Below, in pieces: positions 23,470-35,894 of a DNA stretch of 64,000 bases. The notes beneath the pieces were generated by a model that saw nothing but the letters and a program-made list of their open reading frames with translations, was not told the origin of the DNA and ran no database searches. The first letter of the stretch is position 1; the number at the start of each line of letters is the position of its first letter. Location of the stretch: contig CM075939.1 of assembly GCA_038030265.1 (NCBI GenBank), forward strand, positions 37,367,253 through 37,431,252, read 5' to 3'. The DNA is from Corythucha ciliata. Its lineage: Eukaryota > Arthropoda > Insecta > Hemiptera > Tingidae. The position numbers were made by a program, and so were the translations under genes.

Positions 23470-23645
23470 AGGTTCGTTCGTTTGTCGTCCAGAGCTGCTC
23501 TGGAGTGCACGAACAGTCCAAAAAGCGTTCTTTTGTAATTCCGAACTACATTGAAAGCATTCGTTGCCAAATCTCGGACTGTTCAGTGCAGCACTATCTA
23601 CACTGAAAAATTAGGAGGAGCTCGAAATGTTATAACCTACTCGAT
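23470..23645 (+). mobile_element. Partial copy of the AGGTTCGTTCGTTTGTC MITE family
   Basis: It begins AGGTTCGTTCGTTTGTCGTC and matches the reverse complement of the right half of the 26805-27151 copy (CAGAGCTGCTCTGGA, CACTGAAAAATTAGGAGGAG). The other half is missing. The AT-rich palindrome CGTTAATT...AATTAACG follows. Confidence 0.7.
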
Positions 23646-23739
23646 AATTGCCTTTCGTCAATAGGTTCGTTAATTAAATAATTGTAATTAACGAATTAAT
23701 TAATTTTCGGTAAGTAAATATTAAAAAAAAAATTATATT

Positions 23740-23940
23740 AGGTTCGTTCGTTTGTCTTTCAGTGTAGTGGTGCAGTTCGAGCCGTCCGGAATTGACGTCA
23801 TTTTTGAAAAGCAAAAGAACGCTTTACTGTATCGTAAGGTTAGGCATTTGCATGAAAAGCAATCTTTGGCTTTTCAAAAATGACGTAAATCCCGAACTGC
23901 TCGAACTACACCTGCACCACTACACTGAACGACAAACCTA
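23740..23940. mobile_element. Hairpin MITE, ends AGGTTCGTTCGTTTGTC
   Basis: 201 bp, self-complementary. AGGTTCGTTCGTTTGTCTTT pairs with the GACAAACCT end, and the arms continue through CAGTGTAGTGGTGCAG and TGACGTCATTTTTGAAAAGC. The TTA/TAA flanks suggest a TA or TTA target. The CRE-like TGACGTCA octamer lies in the arm. Confidence 0.75.
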
Positions 23941-26804
23941 ATGTAACTTTTTTTTATTTTAAAATTACATTTATAGAATTCAGAATACGCCTATACACGA
24001 CCTAGACTATTTGGTCCAAAAAACTGGTACTTCGCGCTTCAAAACATACAAAGAAACTCCAAACATTTTCTGGGAGAAATTCGTAACTCGGCCGAACGAA
24101 AAACGTGCCACGTCAAACTGACCTGTTGCACGAAATTTGCTATTACATTATATACTACCCATAATAAACACAATTCTGTATGAGACTGACCCAGTTTCAC
24201 CGCAAAGCTGATTTTTTTTATCCCAAAATTATGTGCAACAAGGAAATCGTGACGTTGAATTCGAATTCAGCAGCAAATTTGAACGCACACTCACAAAAAA
24301 AAGCATATATGCACCATTAAAAATCAGTCCAAATCTCCCCTTCCTTTATCAGTGCAAACCGCGAGGGCGTTTCATGTTGCTGAGCCCCGTTTAGCAGCTC
24401 CAGTGGAGCTTTTAACTTGTTCTTTTCATCAAATTGATTTGCCAGATACGGAGTGGAAAGTTCAGCATTCTAGAAACTATACCAAATTGAAGGGACAGAC
24501 CCACCGATCACAGATCCTACAGCGTATATACTTGAACACGCTATATAACAATGATCCAAGCGCATTTAACCGAAAAACACCCCTTTGATTCTTTTCTTCT
24601 CATCTTGTGGCAACTACGCCTCACCATTTTAGTCTCCACACAACCACTTCACCCCCATCATCCTTCGCCAACATCAACCCAAAACCCTCTTTAACCTCTC
24701 TCTCCTCCGGGTCGATAATCTCTCTCACGCTCTCTCGGTACTTCGACTCATTCCATCTCAGTCCGCTTTTCCAAATGGAAAAGGACGAGGCGGAAAGGGG
24801 AAACTGTGCAGTGATGGAACGGGGCAAGGAGACGAGCGCCAGGGGGTCAAAGTGTGCGAGCAAGAGAGAATTGAGTTTTCCCTTCCGCCATATTGTAAAG
24901 CCAGGGCTAGCAGGATACTAGGAGCAAAAGAGAGGTTTGGTTGAAACGAAGAAGTTGGAAGAAGAGGAGAGGATTCGCACCAGACAGCGTATTGAACGAG
25001 TGTAGCTATTGCGGGATATTGCTGTAGAATGTCACGTCAAAATGATAATGAGATGGATGATAAGCATACAGTTTTCCATATTATGAGCGGATGTTTAATA
25101 ATAGAAGAAAAAAATGGAATGTTTGCTACTCTTTCGTTAAAAACAGAACGTTGATATCGTGTGCTAAGGACGAGGCATTTTTTTTCCTAACCAAAAACAA
25201 GAGGGTAACCGGGAGAATGTGTCTTGAAGGCTAGGTATAACTTAGCACGAATCATAAAAGTTTATTTTTAACTTTCCAAGAACTTTTCAATACAACGTAT
25301 TTCTCCGTCAGATTCAAACGCGTTCAAAACCGGAAAAAAGATATTTCGTAGAACCGAAAAAAATACCCCCCCACCGTGGTGAGGAGGGGGCACCAAAAAT
25401 TTAGTCAAGGCAGATATGAGCTACGTTTTCCCAAAGAATGTGGCATCGGAAGATTCTTATACGAGAGGACAAACTAATACCCCATTGAGTCGCCCATTAA
25501 ACTGAGAGCTACACACCCCCTCCATCCAAATTCAACATGGATGAAAGGGGGATGGAAGAAAAAGTTCAACCATTGGAGGTCACGGACCTCATCCACGGAT
25601 AGTCCATGTCAGTGCCCCGCCTTGTTTCTCAAAGCCCCGCAGCTTCTCTGATTCTTCTCGTTCTCGGAGGTTTCTCTTCTTCCTCCCACTCTCCTTTTTT
25701 TTATTTTCAGTTTTTACCCGTAAAGGTTAGAAAAACAGCAGAAGAATTTCGAGAAGGAGAAAAAAGATTGAAGCGGTCATGTATCAGGTGCTATGGCCTA
25801 AAACGAAGCTCGGGAGAAGCAACAATTCCATGAGCAATCAGCTATTTGATTATAACGTTGGAAGTACGGATTATGCTTCATTTCCATAACGAGAAGATTC
25901 CAATGCTTTAAGTGAAATCATTCTCCCACACCATGAAGTAAACGAACTACGCGTTTCGTACCTTCAACATTATGTACTTGGTTAGTACAGTCACGTAAAC
26001 GGTGAAGTACCTGAGGGACAAGGTTACGGGGTTGTGGTAAGGGTAGAGGGGAAGACTCACATCTGCCCACAAGAAATATAACCTTTTCATTTGCCTTCAT
26101 TTCTAAACCCGCCTATAATAACTTTCCTAAACGTTTTAAAAAGGAGCTATAGCGGCATACTATTCAGCATAAACATGATACTATGGGAAGGGATAGTATT
26201 ACTATATTATTCTCTTGCGTGATTAGCGAACAAATATCGACCAAAACATCGTACCAAACATATACGAAGTCCTCTTCGTGCGGAGGCGATGGCCTCGCCT
26301 GACCCTCGAAGGCACCTCGATATATGGTGTGTACTGTGTAAAACGAGAGTCATCCTCTTCCTTAAAAACGAGTAGTATACTCTATCTCGATGAGCAAAAA
26401 TATTGTTCTAGATTGTACGTATAGTAGTCACTTTCCCTTTCTTACGAGGTACGAAGAAAGCATTCCTCTCAATCAAAGGTATACTCAACACCATAGCAAA
26501 ACTAAGTTGGAATGAACATTATTAACAACACACAAATTACCCTCAACTTGAAGTTTCAACACGGATTATTGTAGGATTAGCAAAAGGCAAAACCCCCCTC
26601 AGTATAACCCAACCTTCTTAAAAATAACTTATGACTCTAGAACTCATTTTCATTTTTTTCTAAAACATTTCTTTACTAATACTTGTAAAACTGATTTTCA
26701 AAAACATGTTTTACGGTGTAAAACTTGCAACACATATTTCCTAGAGCGCAATCTCATGACCTTATTATTTAGGCCTAACTTTATTATTGCTCCCTTACTA
26801 CTCT
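23941..26804. other. Stretch without recognised gene
   Basis: No gene supported. 24600-24960 is a moderately GC-rich block with open frames on both strands. A plus-strand acceptor-like TTTTTTTTATTTTCAG at about 25695-25710 precedes a 41-codon open stretch, but no donor follows. A minus-strand donor GTGAGT (about 26058) follows a 45-nt segment with a weak acceptor. Confidence 0.4.
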
Positions 26805-27151
26805 AGGTTTGTTCGTTTGTTGTTCAGTGTAATGGTGCAGGTGTAAGTTCGAGCAGTCCGGGATTTACGTCATTTCTTTAAAGCAAACGAACGCTTTTCG
26901 TGCAAATGGCTAACCTTACGGTAACAAAAACGTTACCTTTATGATTTATTTCCACATGATTTCCACTTCTCAGAAGGTTATAACACATCGAGCAGCAAGC
27001 TCCTCCTAATTTTTCAGTGTAGATAGTGCTGCACTGAACAGTCCGAGATTTGACAAACGAACGCTTTCAGTGTAGTTCGGGATTGCAAAAGAACGCTTTT
27101 CGGACTGTTCGTGCAGTCCAGAGCAGCTCCGGACGACAAACGAACAAACCT
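26805..27151. mobile_element. Long copy of the AGGTTTGTTCGTTTGT MITE family
   Basis: 347 bp. The left end AGGTTTGTTCGTTTGTTGTT and the right end CGACAAACGAACAAACCT are inverted. The interior has CAGTGTAGATAGTGCTGCAC and several AACGAACGCTTT or AAAGAACGCTTTTC repeats. 23470-23645 corresponds to its right half and 23740-23940 to a shortened form. Confidence 0.7.
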
Positions 27152-28273
27152 ACTTATTTATTGATAAACTAACGAAATGAGTTCAGAATGACGTGTAGGT
27201 ACCCTTAGTAATGAGACGCTGTTTCCAACAAAACTTGGTCGATAATCGAACTTTATTCTCTCAATTTCGATCATAACCGTCACACGGTGAAGAGGCGGAA
27301 AAAGATCTCTCGATTACGGTGACGGGGATAGAGGGGGGTGTCGTAGCGGATGAGTTGCTTTCGGTTTGTTCTGGGGTAACAGCGTTGCCAGACTTCTCTT
27401 TTTTCGCCTCTCTACACTTTTTTTTTTCTTCTTCTTTTTCGATATCTGGGGGAATGACACCTTCTGTTCTTTTTAAAAAGCTTCCTCTCCACCGAGAACC
27501 TTTTATAACATGCGTGGTGGATAAATACACACAAAGACAGACGAACACTCTCGGCGGGCCATCATCTTGAGGCTTACCCTGAGATCCGCCATCTTCATTT
27601 TTTCGAAGGGAAGATTCACTTCCCCCACGCAGAAAAAGTGTCTTACACCAACAGTAAAACAGTGTAATTATCAGTTCAAGATTCATTGCAGTATAGGTAC
27701 ACAAGTTTTTGTTTTGGAATTTTTAGATTCGAAGGAAACGAAGGCTATTAAATTACTAAAAATCCATATCCACGACGATAACGACATTAATATGGGTATT
27801 AAATAAATACAAGGACATTTCATGCATACCGAGGAGCCACCATGCTAATAAAATTAAAAAAACAATGAAAACCACAATTCATATCAACATTTCCTGTAAG
27901 GAACTTCAACTTTGCCGCAACTGACTGCTATATCTATGTACATAATTGTAATTTCATTATTCGCCATCAGAAGCAAAATAATACGTAACATGCAACAGAG
28001 GAATCAACTCTGATTGAATAGTAGTGAACGAATCGAAAAAGAAAAGAAAAAAGTTTCCATAGATTTCCACTCTCATTCTTTTCAAAGGAGGGACCACAAA
28101 CATCCCTGTCTCCCACTCTCTTGTACAGTTTACAGTAAAAGTTAATTCGCGGATGTTCTATAGGCTGTGACCAATTCTTGTAGAGAATTGAGGTGAACGA
28201 ACTGTATTGGGAAAACGACCCGAGTATCGCGAGGAAAAACAAAATGAATTAAAACAAGAATAATTCCATTTAC

Positions 28274-28517
28274 CATTTCTCAGGGTCATCACGAAACATT
28301 GGTGACGGACGGGTGGTGGTGGTGCGACTCGTGAACAGCAAAACTCATTTCCTGATCGGCTAATGTGATGTTTGCTTCTCGAAACGTTTTTATCTCGACT
28401 GGCTGGGGGAAGGCTCGTTCGATATAACTGTGAGGTAAGGCATCGAATATTTTCCATCGTAGGACTCATTAATATTTGATCCAGTTTGCCTGGCTGGGGG
28501 TGACTCGAGGCGCAATT
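28274..28517 (-). CDS. Candidate coding exon inside the tlk intron, product unknown
   Basis: 244 nt on the minus strand. The acceptor is strong: a T-rich tract then TTTTCTCCATTCCCAG (AG at 28518-28519). The donor is AATG|GTAAAT (AC at 28272-28273). One phase is open throughout: it starts in phase 0, which is the phase left by tlk exon 2, and ends in phase 1. The peptide has NCASSHPQPGKLDQILMSPT and later SRVAPPPPVRHQC. The open frame extends beyond the exon for about 171 codons, which I estimate to be rare by chance at this composition. It does not resemble the conserved part of Tousled-like kinases, so it may be a species-specific N-terminal exon, another gene or chance. Confidence 0.3.
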
Positions 28518-28549
28518 CTGGGAATGGAGAAAATGGCCCCAGTGAAGAA

Positions 28550-31500
28550 AAAAAAAAAAAAACAGCCGCCCCTCCTCACACACACGTGCGAGCAAATCAA
28601 TCAAGTGAGGGTAAAATAAGACCAAAAAGAGGTATAGAAAGCCAAGTTGCTTTCTCAAGTATAACACCACAATAAAACCAACTACATATATAGAGCAATG
28701 AGATAAATATCCCTGGGAAAAAGTAAGATAAGATTACTCGACCATAGGTTATATTCGATGGAAAAGAAATAGTTGGAGCCCCCTCCCCCATCAAATTCGA
28801 AGAATGCAATGATTGTGTACCTATACCAATAATAATAATCATCGCATATTCATGAAACGTAATTTGACAATAATATAGGCACTCAATACACTCAATTATA
28901 GCTCGGAAGTCCCTGCAAGGAAATAACTATACCTCAAGTGAACAAAATAAGCGAAACGACGAGTTTTAGCACTTTTTGCGCTTGAAAAGGGATCAAAATT
29001 GTCATTTTTCGAAATATAACTTTCGTCCACTTTTGTTTTGTATATTTGTTGTTAGTTGGTTTTTTGAATTGTCTAAAAATAAAAAACTACTGATAAGTGG
29101 TGGTAAACAATTTTGGGAGTGATGGAGTTTGGTCGGCTTTGGCCATAACCACCGCAGCGATTTTTTCAAAATATGGATAGTAATTATTTCACATTACGTA
29201 TAGCAGCCGTAATCGAAAACGCATATATGAAGTTATTTCCTCGTGAACTATCGGACTCCATCACCACCACCACCTCTTCTACCTTCCTTCATGTTTCATA
29301 ATCGATCGAAAGAGCACAATTGAAAAAGAGGAGGGAAGTCAGAACTTTGACGAAAATTCCATGCAACATTACAAAAAATTTAAAAACGCCTGCGAAGGAC
29401 CAAGACTCATAAGTACGTCCTTAATTACCAGAAATATTGTACATAAATGCTATGAAGGTTTCCATATAATAAAGATACGAGTGGGGGGGGGGGAGGAATT
29501 CGAAATATGAAATGTTTGAAACTGTTAATTTGCTGTAAATCAGCTCGCTAAGATGACGTGAGGACCACGAAACGAGTCCAAATTGATCGCCGAAAACTTG
29601 GCTTTACAAGAACTTTGGAGGAGGTTCGTTGACCGTTCGAGATAAATCAGTATATGAGTCGTAAAACGGGAATGTTTAATGGCCACGAACTTGGAGGCTC
29701 TGAAAGGGTTAGAATAAAGAAAATGTCAGAGATGGCTCTCGCTCACCAAGCTCTCTTTCTACCCTTAAACGAAGTCAGAGGGTGTGAGATGAAGAAAAAG
29801 TAGACCACTAGTCACGCTGAGTGATTCAAGGGATAGTCAGTAACCATGAGGCGTTCCACGAGGGTTCGGAGAGATGAGGCTGCAGCTGCTGCTATACCTT
29901 ATTGGGGATAGCTTAGAGGAAATGTCACCTCCAAGTAATTAATATGTACCTACACTCCCGTATAATTAATAGACAATTACTCATTGGCAAAATTAACACG
30001 ATTCGTGATCTCAGGTTGGATAAGTGTTGACATGCAACTGTAACCTTCTCCTTCCAGAGTAAAAACACGACCTTTCCCCAAATTTAACTACTAGCTTGAT
30101 CCAGGCGGCAAATTACTGAGAATAGTAACCTCGCAAGATATGATTTTCAAGTTCTAGAGACTCAGCGACAGTAATCGTAATCAAAATCATCTCTCCACTG
30201 AGTCGAGGAAATGAACATAATTTTTTGGGCTGTTGTTTCCCAAGAAATCAAATAATTTTTGTTTAGGACCGACATTCAACCAATTTTCTTGGTAAAGGTA
30301 GAGCGCTCACCTTTCGGGTTAGTTCGACACCCCGAAGTAGCTGGATTCTAACGAAACACGCAAAAAAAGGAAAAAAGAGTGGGGAAGTGCCCGCTGAAAT
30401 GGATTGATTTTCCCACTCCAACTCTTTATTCAACACCGAAAAGGAAGGGCCGTGGAAACAGAGTGAGAGAGAGGGAGAGGAAAGAGCGAGTGAGCGACTT
30501 TATGAGTGACACGGGGTAGAGGGGGCACATTGCTTTTGTTAGCGCAAGCAAAAGGCCCCGGGATTTCTTCAATACCTTTTTCCTAGGCCACTCGGCCCTC
30601 CACCCCTCGCTCAACCCGCGGAGAGACTCCGGTCTACCGTGTAAGAATCCCCCCCCCCATCATCCACAACTCCCAGCCATCAAGTTATACCTTATACCGA
30701 CATTGGCACCCACAGCCACACCAGCTCGAGCGTACAGCCATGGGACTATTACCAACACAACACACAAAACCCTCCCAAGAACCAGTGATGAGGTGACGGT
30801 GGTAAGAGAAAGAGGGAATGAAAGGAAGGGGTGGTATCGAGGGGTAAGTCCACCTCGTTTTCTCTCGCTCGCTAGTTAGAAATTCCTCTCTTTAGCCCGG
30901 AGAGTAGAGCGCGGAGGAGAGCTTCCCGAACTCCCTGACCGTGTCGTGTTACCATGGCCACCTTCCATTTATATGAGGATGATGAGGAAGTGTGGAAGAG
31001 GGGAATCAATCGCGGACTGAAGAGGAAGAGAGTAGAGAGATCCCCGCCGTAGCCCATAGCAACAAACGTTCTATTGGGACCCCCCCCCCTTCCTACGATC
31101 CCTCAACCACCGAGGGTCATACGGTGGATTTCTCACGATATTAAAATATTCTTAGGTAGTAGCATCACTGCTCACTGCGAGATTTAAAACTACAGTTCTA
31201 CCTTCCAAAATCTGTGAAAAAAAACACAACTGAAAACTACACCCAGAGCTGAGAAAGAGGGATGAGCAAAAGATGGAGGTCACCCACTTCCAATAGTTGG
31301 GATGAAAAGGATAATTTTGGCACCCTCGAACCTCTCAAGATCTTCATGCAATATCGGCATCAGTGTTTTCCTAGACCTCGACACACAAATCCTTTAGTCT
31401 ACGCGAGTTCAACTCCCACCTAATCTTTCTATTGTTTCATAATCCAAAAATTAGGAAATAAAATGCCAGCCCATTTCGTGAAAAAATAATTGGGAGAAAA

Positions 31501-32070
31501 TTGATAAGTGCTTTGCTAAAAGTGGTCAAAAGCGAAATAACCGGAATTCACGGGTGACTTCTTGTTGGGGCAAAAGTAAAACCAACTAATAATGGCTCCT
31601 TAAATACAAGGAGGAAAAAAATAACTACAGATCCAGTGGAAATAGGGAAAAGGCCAATCAAGAATTGATGGCCACATTTTAAAAAACGAATACACGTACT
31701 GCCTTATAAAATGTAGGTCAATTCCCCTTTCTACGTGTTTTCAACCAACATAGGAATAGTGACATGACGGCTTCAGGAAATATCTCTTTCCGAATTATCA
31801 CTTACAGAGGACCACTGCTAATTTAGACCAACACTAAATAGTACCACCTTCTCGGGGGGACAAAATAAGTAGGATAACGATCTGTCTGGTCCGGAATAAC
31901 AGAAAAAAGGAAAAAAATACGCCGTTACATTGAAGCTTCAGAAACAACGTAACTGTTTCCCAAAGAGAAATCTATATACAAAAAAGTGTATAGCTAAAGG
32001 CTCAACGAAGATCACGACAATCCACGAAAAAAAGTGCCATTTTTTTCTCTTTTTCACGACGTTAATGGTA
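28550..32070. other. Stretch without recognised gene
   Basis: No gene supported. It contains G or C runs of about 10-11 at 29483, 30649 and 31080, a CCACCACCACCACC patch near 29265, and GA-rich sequence at 30465-30490. A B-box-like AGTTCGACACC lies at about 30322 without a full cloverleaf. Confidence 0.45.
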
Positions 32071-32073
32071 TCA

Positions 32074-32340
32074 AGCAGAAAATGAAAGTTCACAAGTTGG
32101 GAACCCATTACCACAACCTCCTGGTAACCAACCACTTGACTCGACAGCATCAACAAAGCATGCCCTCCAAAATTTATCTTCAACTTTGTCAATCCCATCC
32201 TCCTTAACCGCCTCCCTTAATCCGCAGGAATAACTCGATATCGAAAAGCCTTGTCCAAATCCCCACTTAGCAACAGAATTCAAAAAGGGTAATTGATTAA
32301 TAACAGATAATCCGTCGGTTGTGATGGTTAGTCCTAAAAA
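32074..32340 (-). other. Open frame of 89 codons, unidentified
   Basis: Stop-to-stop frame on the minus strand; the upstream stop is at 32341-32343 and the terminal TGA at 32071-32073. An acceptor-like GATTTTTAG sits at its 5' edge. The peptide is well mixed (FLGLTITTDGLSVINQL, WGFGQGFSISSYSCGL, REAVKEDGIDKVEDKFWRA) and could be a decayed retroelement or an exon. FLGLTI recalls the reverse-transcriptase thumb of non-LTR elements only weakly. Confidence 0.25.
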
Positions 32341-33354
32341 TCATATTTGAGCCCGTACACTCACGCTCTCTAATAATATAGAGTGATAGAACTGTCTAAA
32401 AACATTTCGAAGTTGAGCGATCAATTTAAGCAGCCGATTTAGTAATTGCGAGGACGACTGACGAAAATGTCAGCAAAGAAGAAAAAAATATCCACGACTA
32501 AAGTGTTAAATGCCACTTTTATAAGTCTGTTATGATCAAGACAATCAGCAATTTTGTCGACAGGACCCATCGTAAATTGTGAATTCAGTTCAAGCCTCTA
32601 TTATTCTCTCACTCTCCCTCACCGACACCACAGAGTTGATAGAGGGGAAAAAGAGGTTGAGGGAGAAAAAAAAAGGATGAAGGTGAACGACCTCGGAGGC
32701 CGCCTCAGAGCGCCACTCACTTGGAGCACGAAAGTGAAAATTCTATACAACCTCAGGGGAAGAGGAGAAACGAAACGGAGTAGACAAACGTACAGACACG
32801 AATAGGTTTACACTTTACACACTTGGGCAGGCGCAAAAGACTGTTTTTCGAAAAACCTTCGGAAGGAGCGAACGAACGAAGAAGAAGAAAATGGTGGAGA
32901 AGAAGAACTTGAGGAACTTCAACAATATTGTTTTAGTAAACCACTTTGAGAAGTTCCGAACTCTCTAAATCTAAAACCTGAATGACTAGCTCTCAGCGCA
33001 CAGTTGCCTGTTTTAGTCACCAAGGTCCTTCAGCTTACACCATCTTTTATGGTCCGTTTTTCTCCATAAGTAATTAATCAAATAACCCAGCTCTTTCCAT
33101 AATCGATTCTACTATCCCGAGATAAAAAATAATCGATTCGAATAATTATTTTTAAAAATCACCTTTTCAATTCTTCACTATTTTGCATTGTAATTGGCCT
33201 AGGTATATCCCTAGAAGATATTTTACCGAAAGATAAGATAGCGATTCCCCACCCTCAACCTAATAGTTATAAAAACTCCATAATATGTTTATCCAAAAAG
33301 GGAAAATTGTTGTTAAATATTGTCTAGGAAAATATGTAATCGTGTAAAACTTAC

Positions 33355-33443
33355 CCTGGCTCCAAGGAAGCGAGCCTCGAGTAGCTCCTGTTTTCTTGGG
33401 TCCAGGGCTGTTTGGAAGTGATGCTCCATCTTCACACCTGCTC
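33355..33443 (-). CDS. tlk: Tousled-like kinase, coding exon 2
   Basis: 89 nt on the minus strand bounded by TTTTCTAG (AG at 33444-33445) and the donor AGG|GTAAGT (AC at 33353-33354). After 14 nt it reads ATG (33427-33429) then 24 codons: MEHHFQTA followed by LDPRKQELLEARF and LGAR, ending in phase 0. The block LDPR(K/R)QELLEARF is the signature at the start of animal Tousled-like kinases, nuclear serine/threonine kinases that phosphorylate the histone chaperone Asf1 and act in chromatin assembly during S phase. The 14 nt before ATG are open in frame (GAGVK) and join the phase-1 end of the exon at 37197. Translation may therefore start there, or at this ATG when another 5' exon is used. The coiled-coil and kinase domains must lie on exons at lower coordinates, none of which I recognised here. 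Confidence 0.85.
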
Positions 33444-33449
33444 CTAGAA

Positions 33450-34740
33450 AATGAAATAGAGAATCAAGCTCTGTAGAATATAATAAGCACAAGTAATCAT
33501 AATCTACACTAAAATAGGGGGGTACCTCATTGTAACGCTCGTTTCATTCAAAATGAAGTTACCAGGGTGAAGGGTAGAGGAGCGGAAGTGAATAAAAATG
33601 GCGACAAAATTGATAGCAGCAAAATGATTTTCTAATTATTAAATTTACAGGCAACACTAAAAATTGAAGAAGACGAAAAAGAGGTTAGATAAAAATAAAA
33701 TTACACAACGACGAGCGTCAGGGCCGCTGTTGCTATAACGCGAGTAAAAAATAAAAAAAACACACCAACATCACAAATAAAATTTTGCGCAAAAAAGAAG
33801 GTCGAACTTCAACCCATTTTTCATTTGTGAGCAGTAGAGACCAGAAAGAAGAAAATTACAGCTTATCATCGTCGTCGATGACGAATTTTCGTGAAAGGAG
33901 AAGGGCGAGAAAGTGTCACACATGGCTATATTACTGACGCCCACAAACTTACACGAGTCCCCCCCCCCCCATCGAATGGGGCTGTCACTATATAAAACAA
34001 CCTGAATACAATAGGCGAAAGCAATTGAAACCCACGGTGATACAAAACATATTTACTTTTTCAATCGACCTTTTGCAATATTAGTCGAACAGCCATGCGC
34101 CATATTTAGAATTCACAGACAGCGCGCGCTTTTGATTGTGATGGGAAGCATCGATGAACGAAGTCTCACAAATGATAAAAAGGTTGTACACTCTGATTTT
34201 TAGGCCATGTAAAGAAAGTAAAGCAATTCAAGAGGGTCGCGATGCGTCAGACTTGACTTCAATTATTACACTATGCATGCCATAATTTTCAACAAAATTT
34301 TATGTTAGGTGGTCGAAAAGGAAACACTTGTTTGTAGGTACCCATCAATATCAGGCAATCAGCAACTTTAGAAACCATAGGGTCTAGTCGAAAATATCCA
34401 TTCAAGCGTTGCTGTGAAGCTTTTTAAAACGATTTTGCTAAATTCTGAATCCAAGGTCTTGTTTTGGAAAACACAAACTCTGGTTCTCATAAAGTCCAGA
34501 AAGCCTACAAGATGAACATAAATGTAAATAAGCTCTCATTTTTCTAGAGGCCGAGAACACACAAGAAATTCACGAACTCCCTCCATATATTGTAAGCATA
34601 TTGAAAGGTAGGCAATCACATCATTTTCAAACTAATTGAGTGACATTCGTAAACAAAGTTCCGAAGTCCATAAACTTTTTCAGGGCACACTCATTGACAT
34701 TGGAATAAAAGCTTACACCTTACACACTCATCATATTGTG
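33450..34740. other. tlk first intron, no gene seen
   Basis: The intron between the two tlk exons has no coding signal here. A run of 12 C is at 33959-33970. The rest of the intron carries the MITE at 34750 and the decayed coding sequence at 35895. Confidence 0.55.
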
Positions 34741-34749
34741 TGCCTTATT

Positions 34750-34899
34750 TAGGCCCGATTTCACAATCTTCTTAAACCACGATCAACAACTTATCACGAT
34801 AACAATGTAAACACTTATATCAGAATTCATATAGGTTATTGGCAACTAATCACGATCAACTTTAAACGAGATCAATTTTGTTGGTGAAAATGGGCCTTA
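34750..34899. mobile_element. MITE, ends TAGGCCCGATTTCAC, copy 1
   Basis: 150 bp. The left TAGGCCCGATTTCAC pairs with GTTGGTGAAAATGGGCCTTA at the right. The interior shares ATGTAAACACTTATATCAGA and AATCACGATCAACTTTAAAC with the copy at 56113. TTA/TAA at the edges. It lies inside the tlk intron. Confidence 0.8.
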
Positions 34900-35894
34900 A
34901 TACAAAAGCTTAATTCATAAATGAAATATATTATGTGAGGGAATAATGGAAAGTACTCAGCGGTATGGCGGTGGGCTGCAGGGTCACGAAAAAGTTGAGG
35001 AGCACGCCAGACGCGGTGACAGATGAGAGAAGGGTATACCATCACTCATTGTCATTAGACACTTGGCTGCTCTGCTGTGGCCATCGCTCGAAAAATGTTA
35101 CGGAGGGGGGATGCTCCCGTACACTGATTATGTGGACCCCTCCCTTCAAGCCCCATAGATAGCAAGGTACCTTTAGGCCTGGTTCACAAAACATACTACG
35201 CGACTTTGGAGTCTGGGCAACCTAACAAAATCTTTCCTTTTTCGAGGGAATACATTTTTTTGGTACACAGACCCCGCATACGCATTGAGTTGTGAATGGG
35301 CATTATTTGGTCTGAAAATTCTTTAAACCAAGAACAAGAAGTGCGGTATTACAATGGGTCTGAACGATTGAAGACAAATTTTAAGTTAGGCTGCGGGTGT
35401 ATATCAAAAAATGGCCTACCGAGCATTTAGAGCTAGTGCAAAAGCTATAGGAATTTGTAAACCTTCATTTTGCACCCGAGATTTTCAACTGCTTTTTACG
35501 ATCAGCATTCACTTAGTTTCCACGGCGCGCATGAATGATTGGATCGAGTATACTGGTTCTCGCCCTGCAACTTGAACAGACACCAACTGAAGGGGAAACT
35601 TTTGGTGATGGATACTTTGAGCAGGTAAAACCCATTTCCTTTTCCCCACAAGGATAATACCGTATTTACACTTTTATTTTTCAAGTTTGCCATCACCCAT
35701 CACCATCATGCAACCAACTTCACGACATCAGCAACAACTCGTACTCTGGCAGCAGTTGTCATCGTGAGCAATTATGAGATATAACTCCCGTTCAAGTTTT
35801 TCTGATTTTTTCGGCAAGCTGCGAGTCAACGAACGAAAGAATAAGAAACTTTTCATCAAATAAGTTAGATCAAATACGGGAGTGATTTTCATGA

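Noticed and set aside
27261..27704. 147-codon minus-strand frame with a possible small exon (27578-27641, donor CAGG|GTAAGC) and a Glu/Lys-rich second part ending near AATAAA
   Set aside because: The acceptor choices are weak, joining the parts to any tlk phase is ambiguous, and the KEEEKKK region is low complexity. The donor is noteworthy but not enough for a feature.
30275..30340. tRNA gene suggested by GGTAGAGCGCTCACC and AGTTCGACACC
   Set aside because: No acceptor stem or full cloverleaf could be drawn, and the B box has a mismatch. At best it is a degraded SINE.
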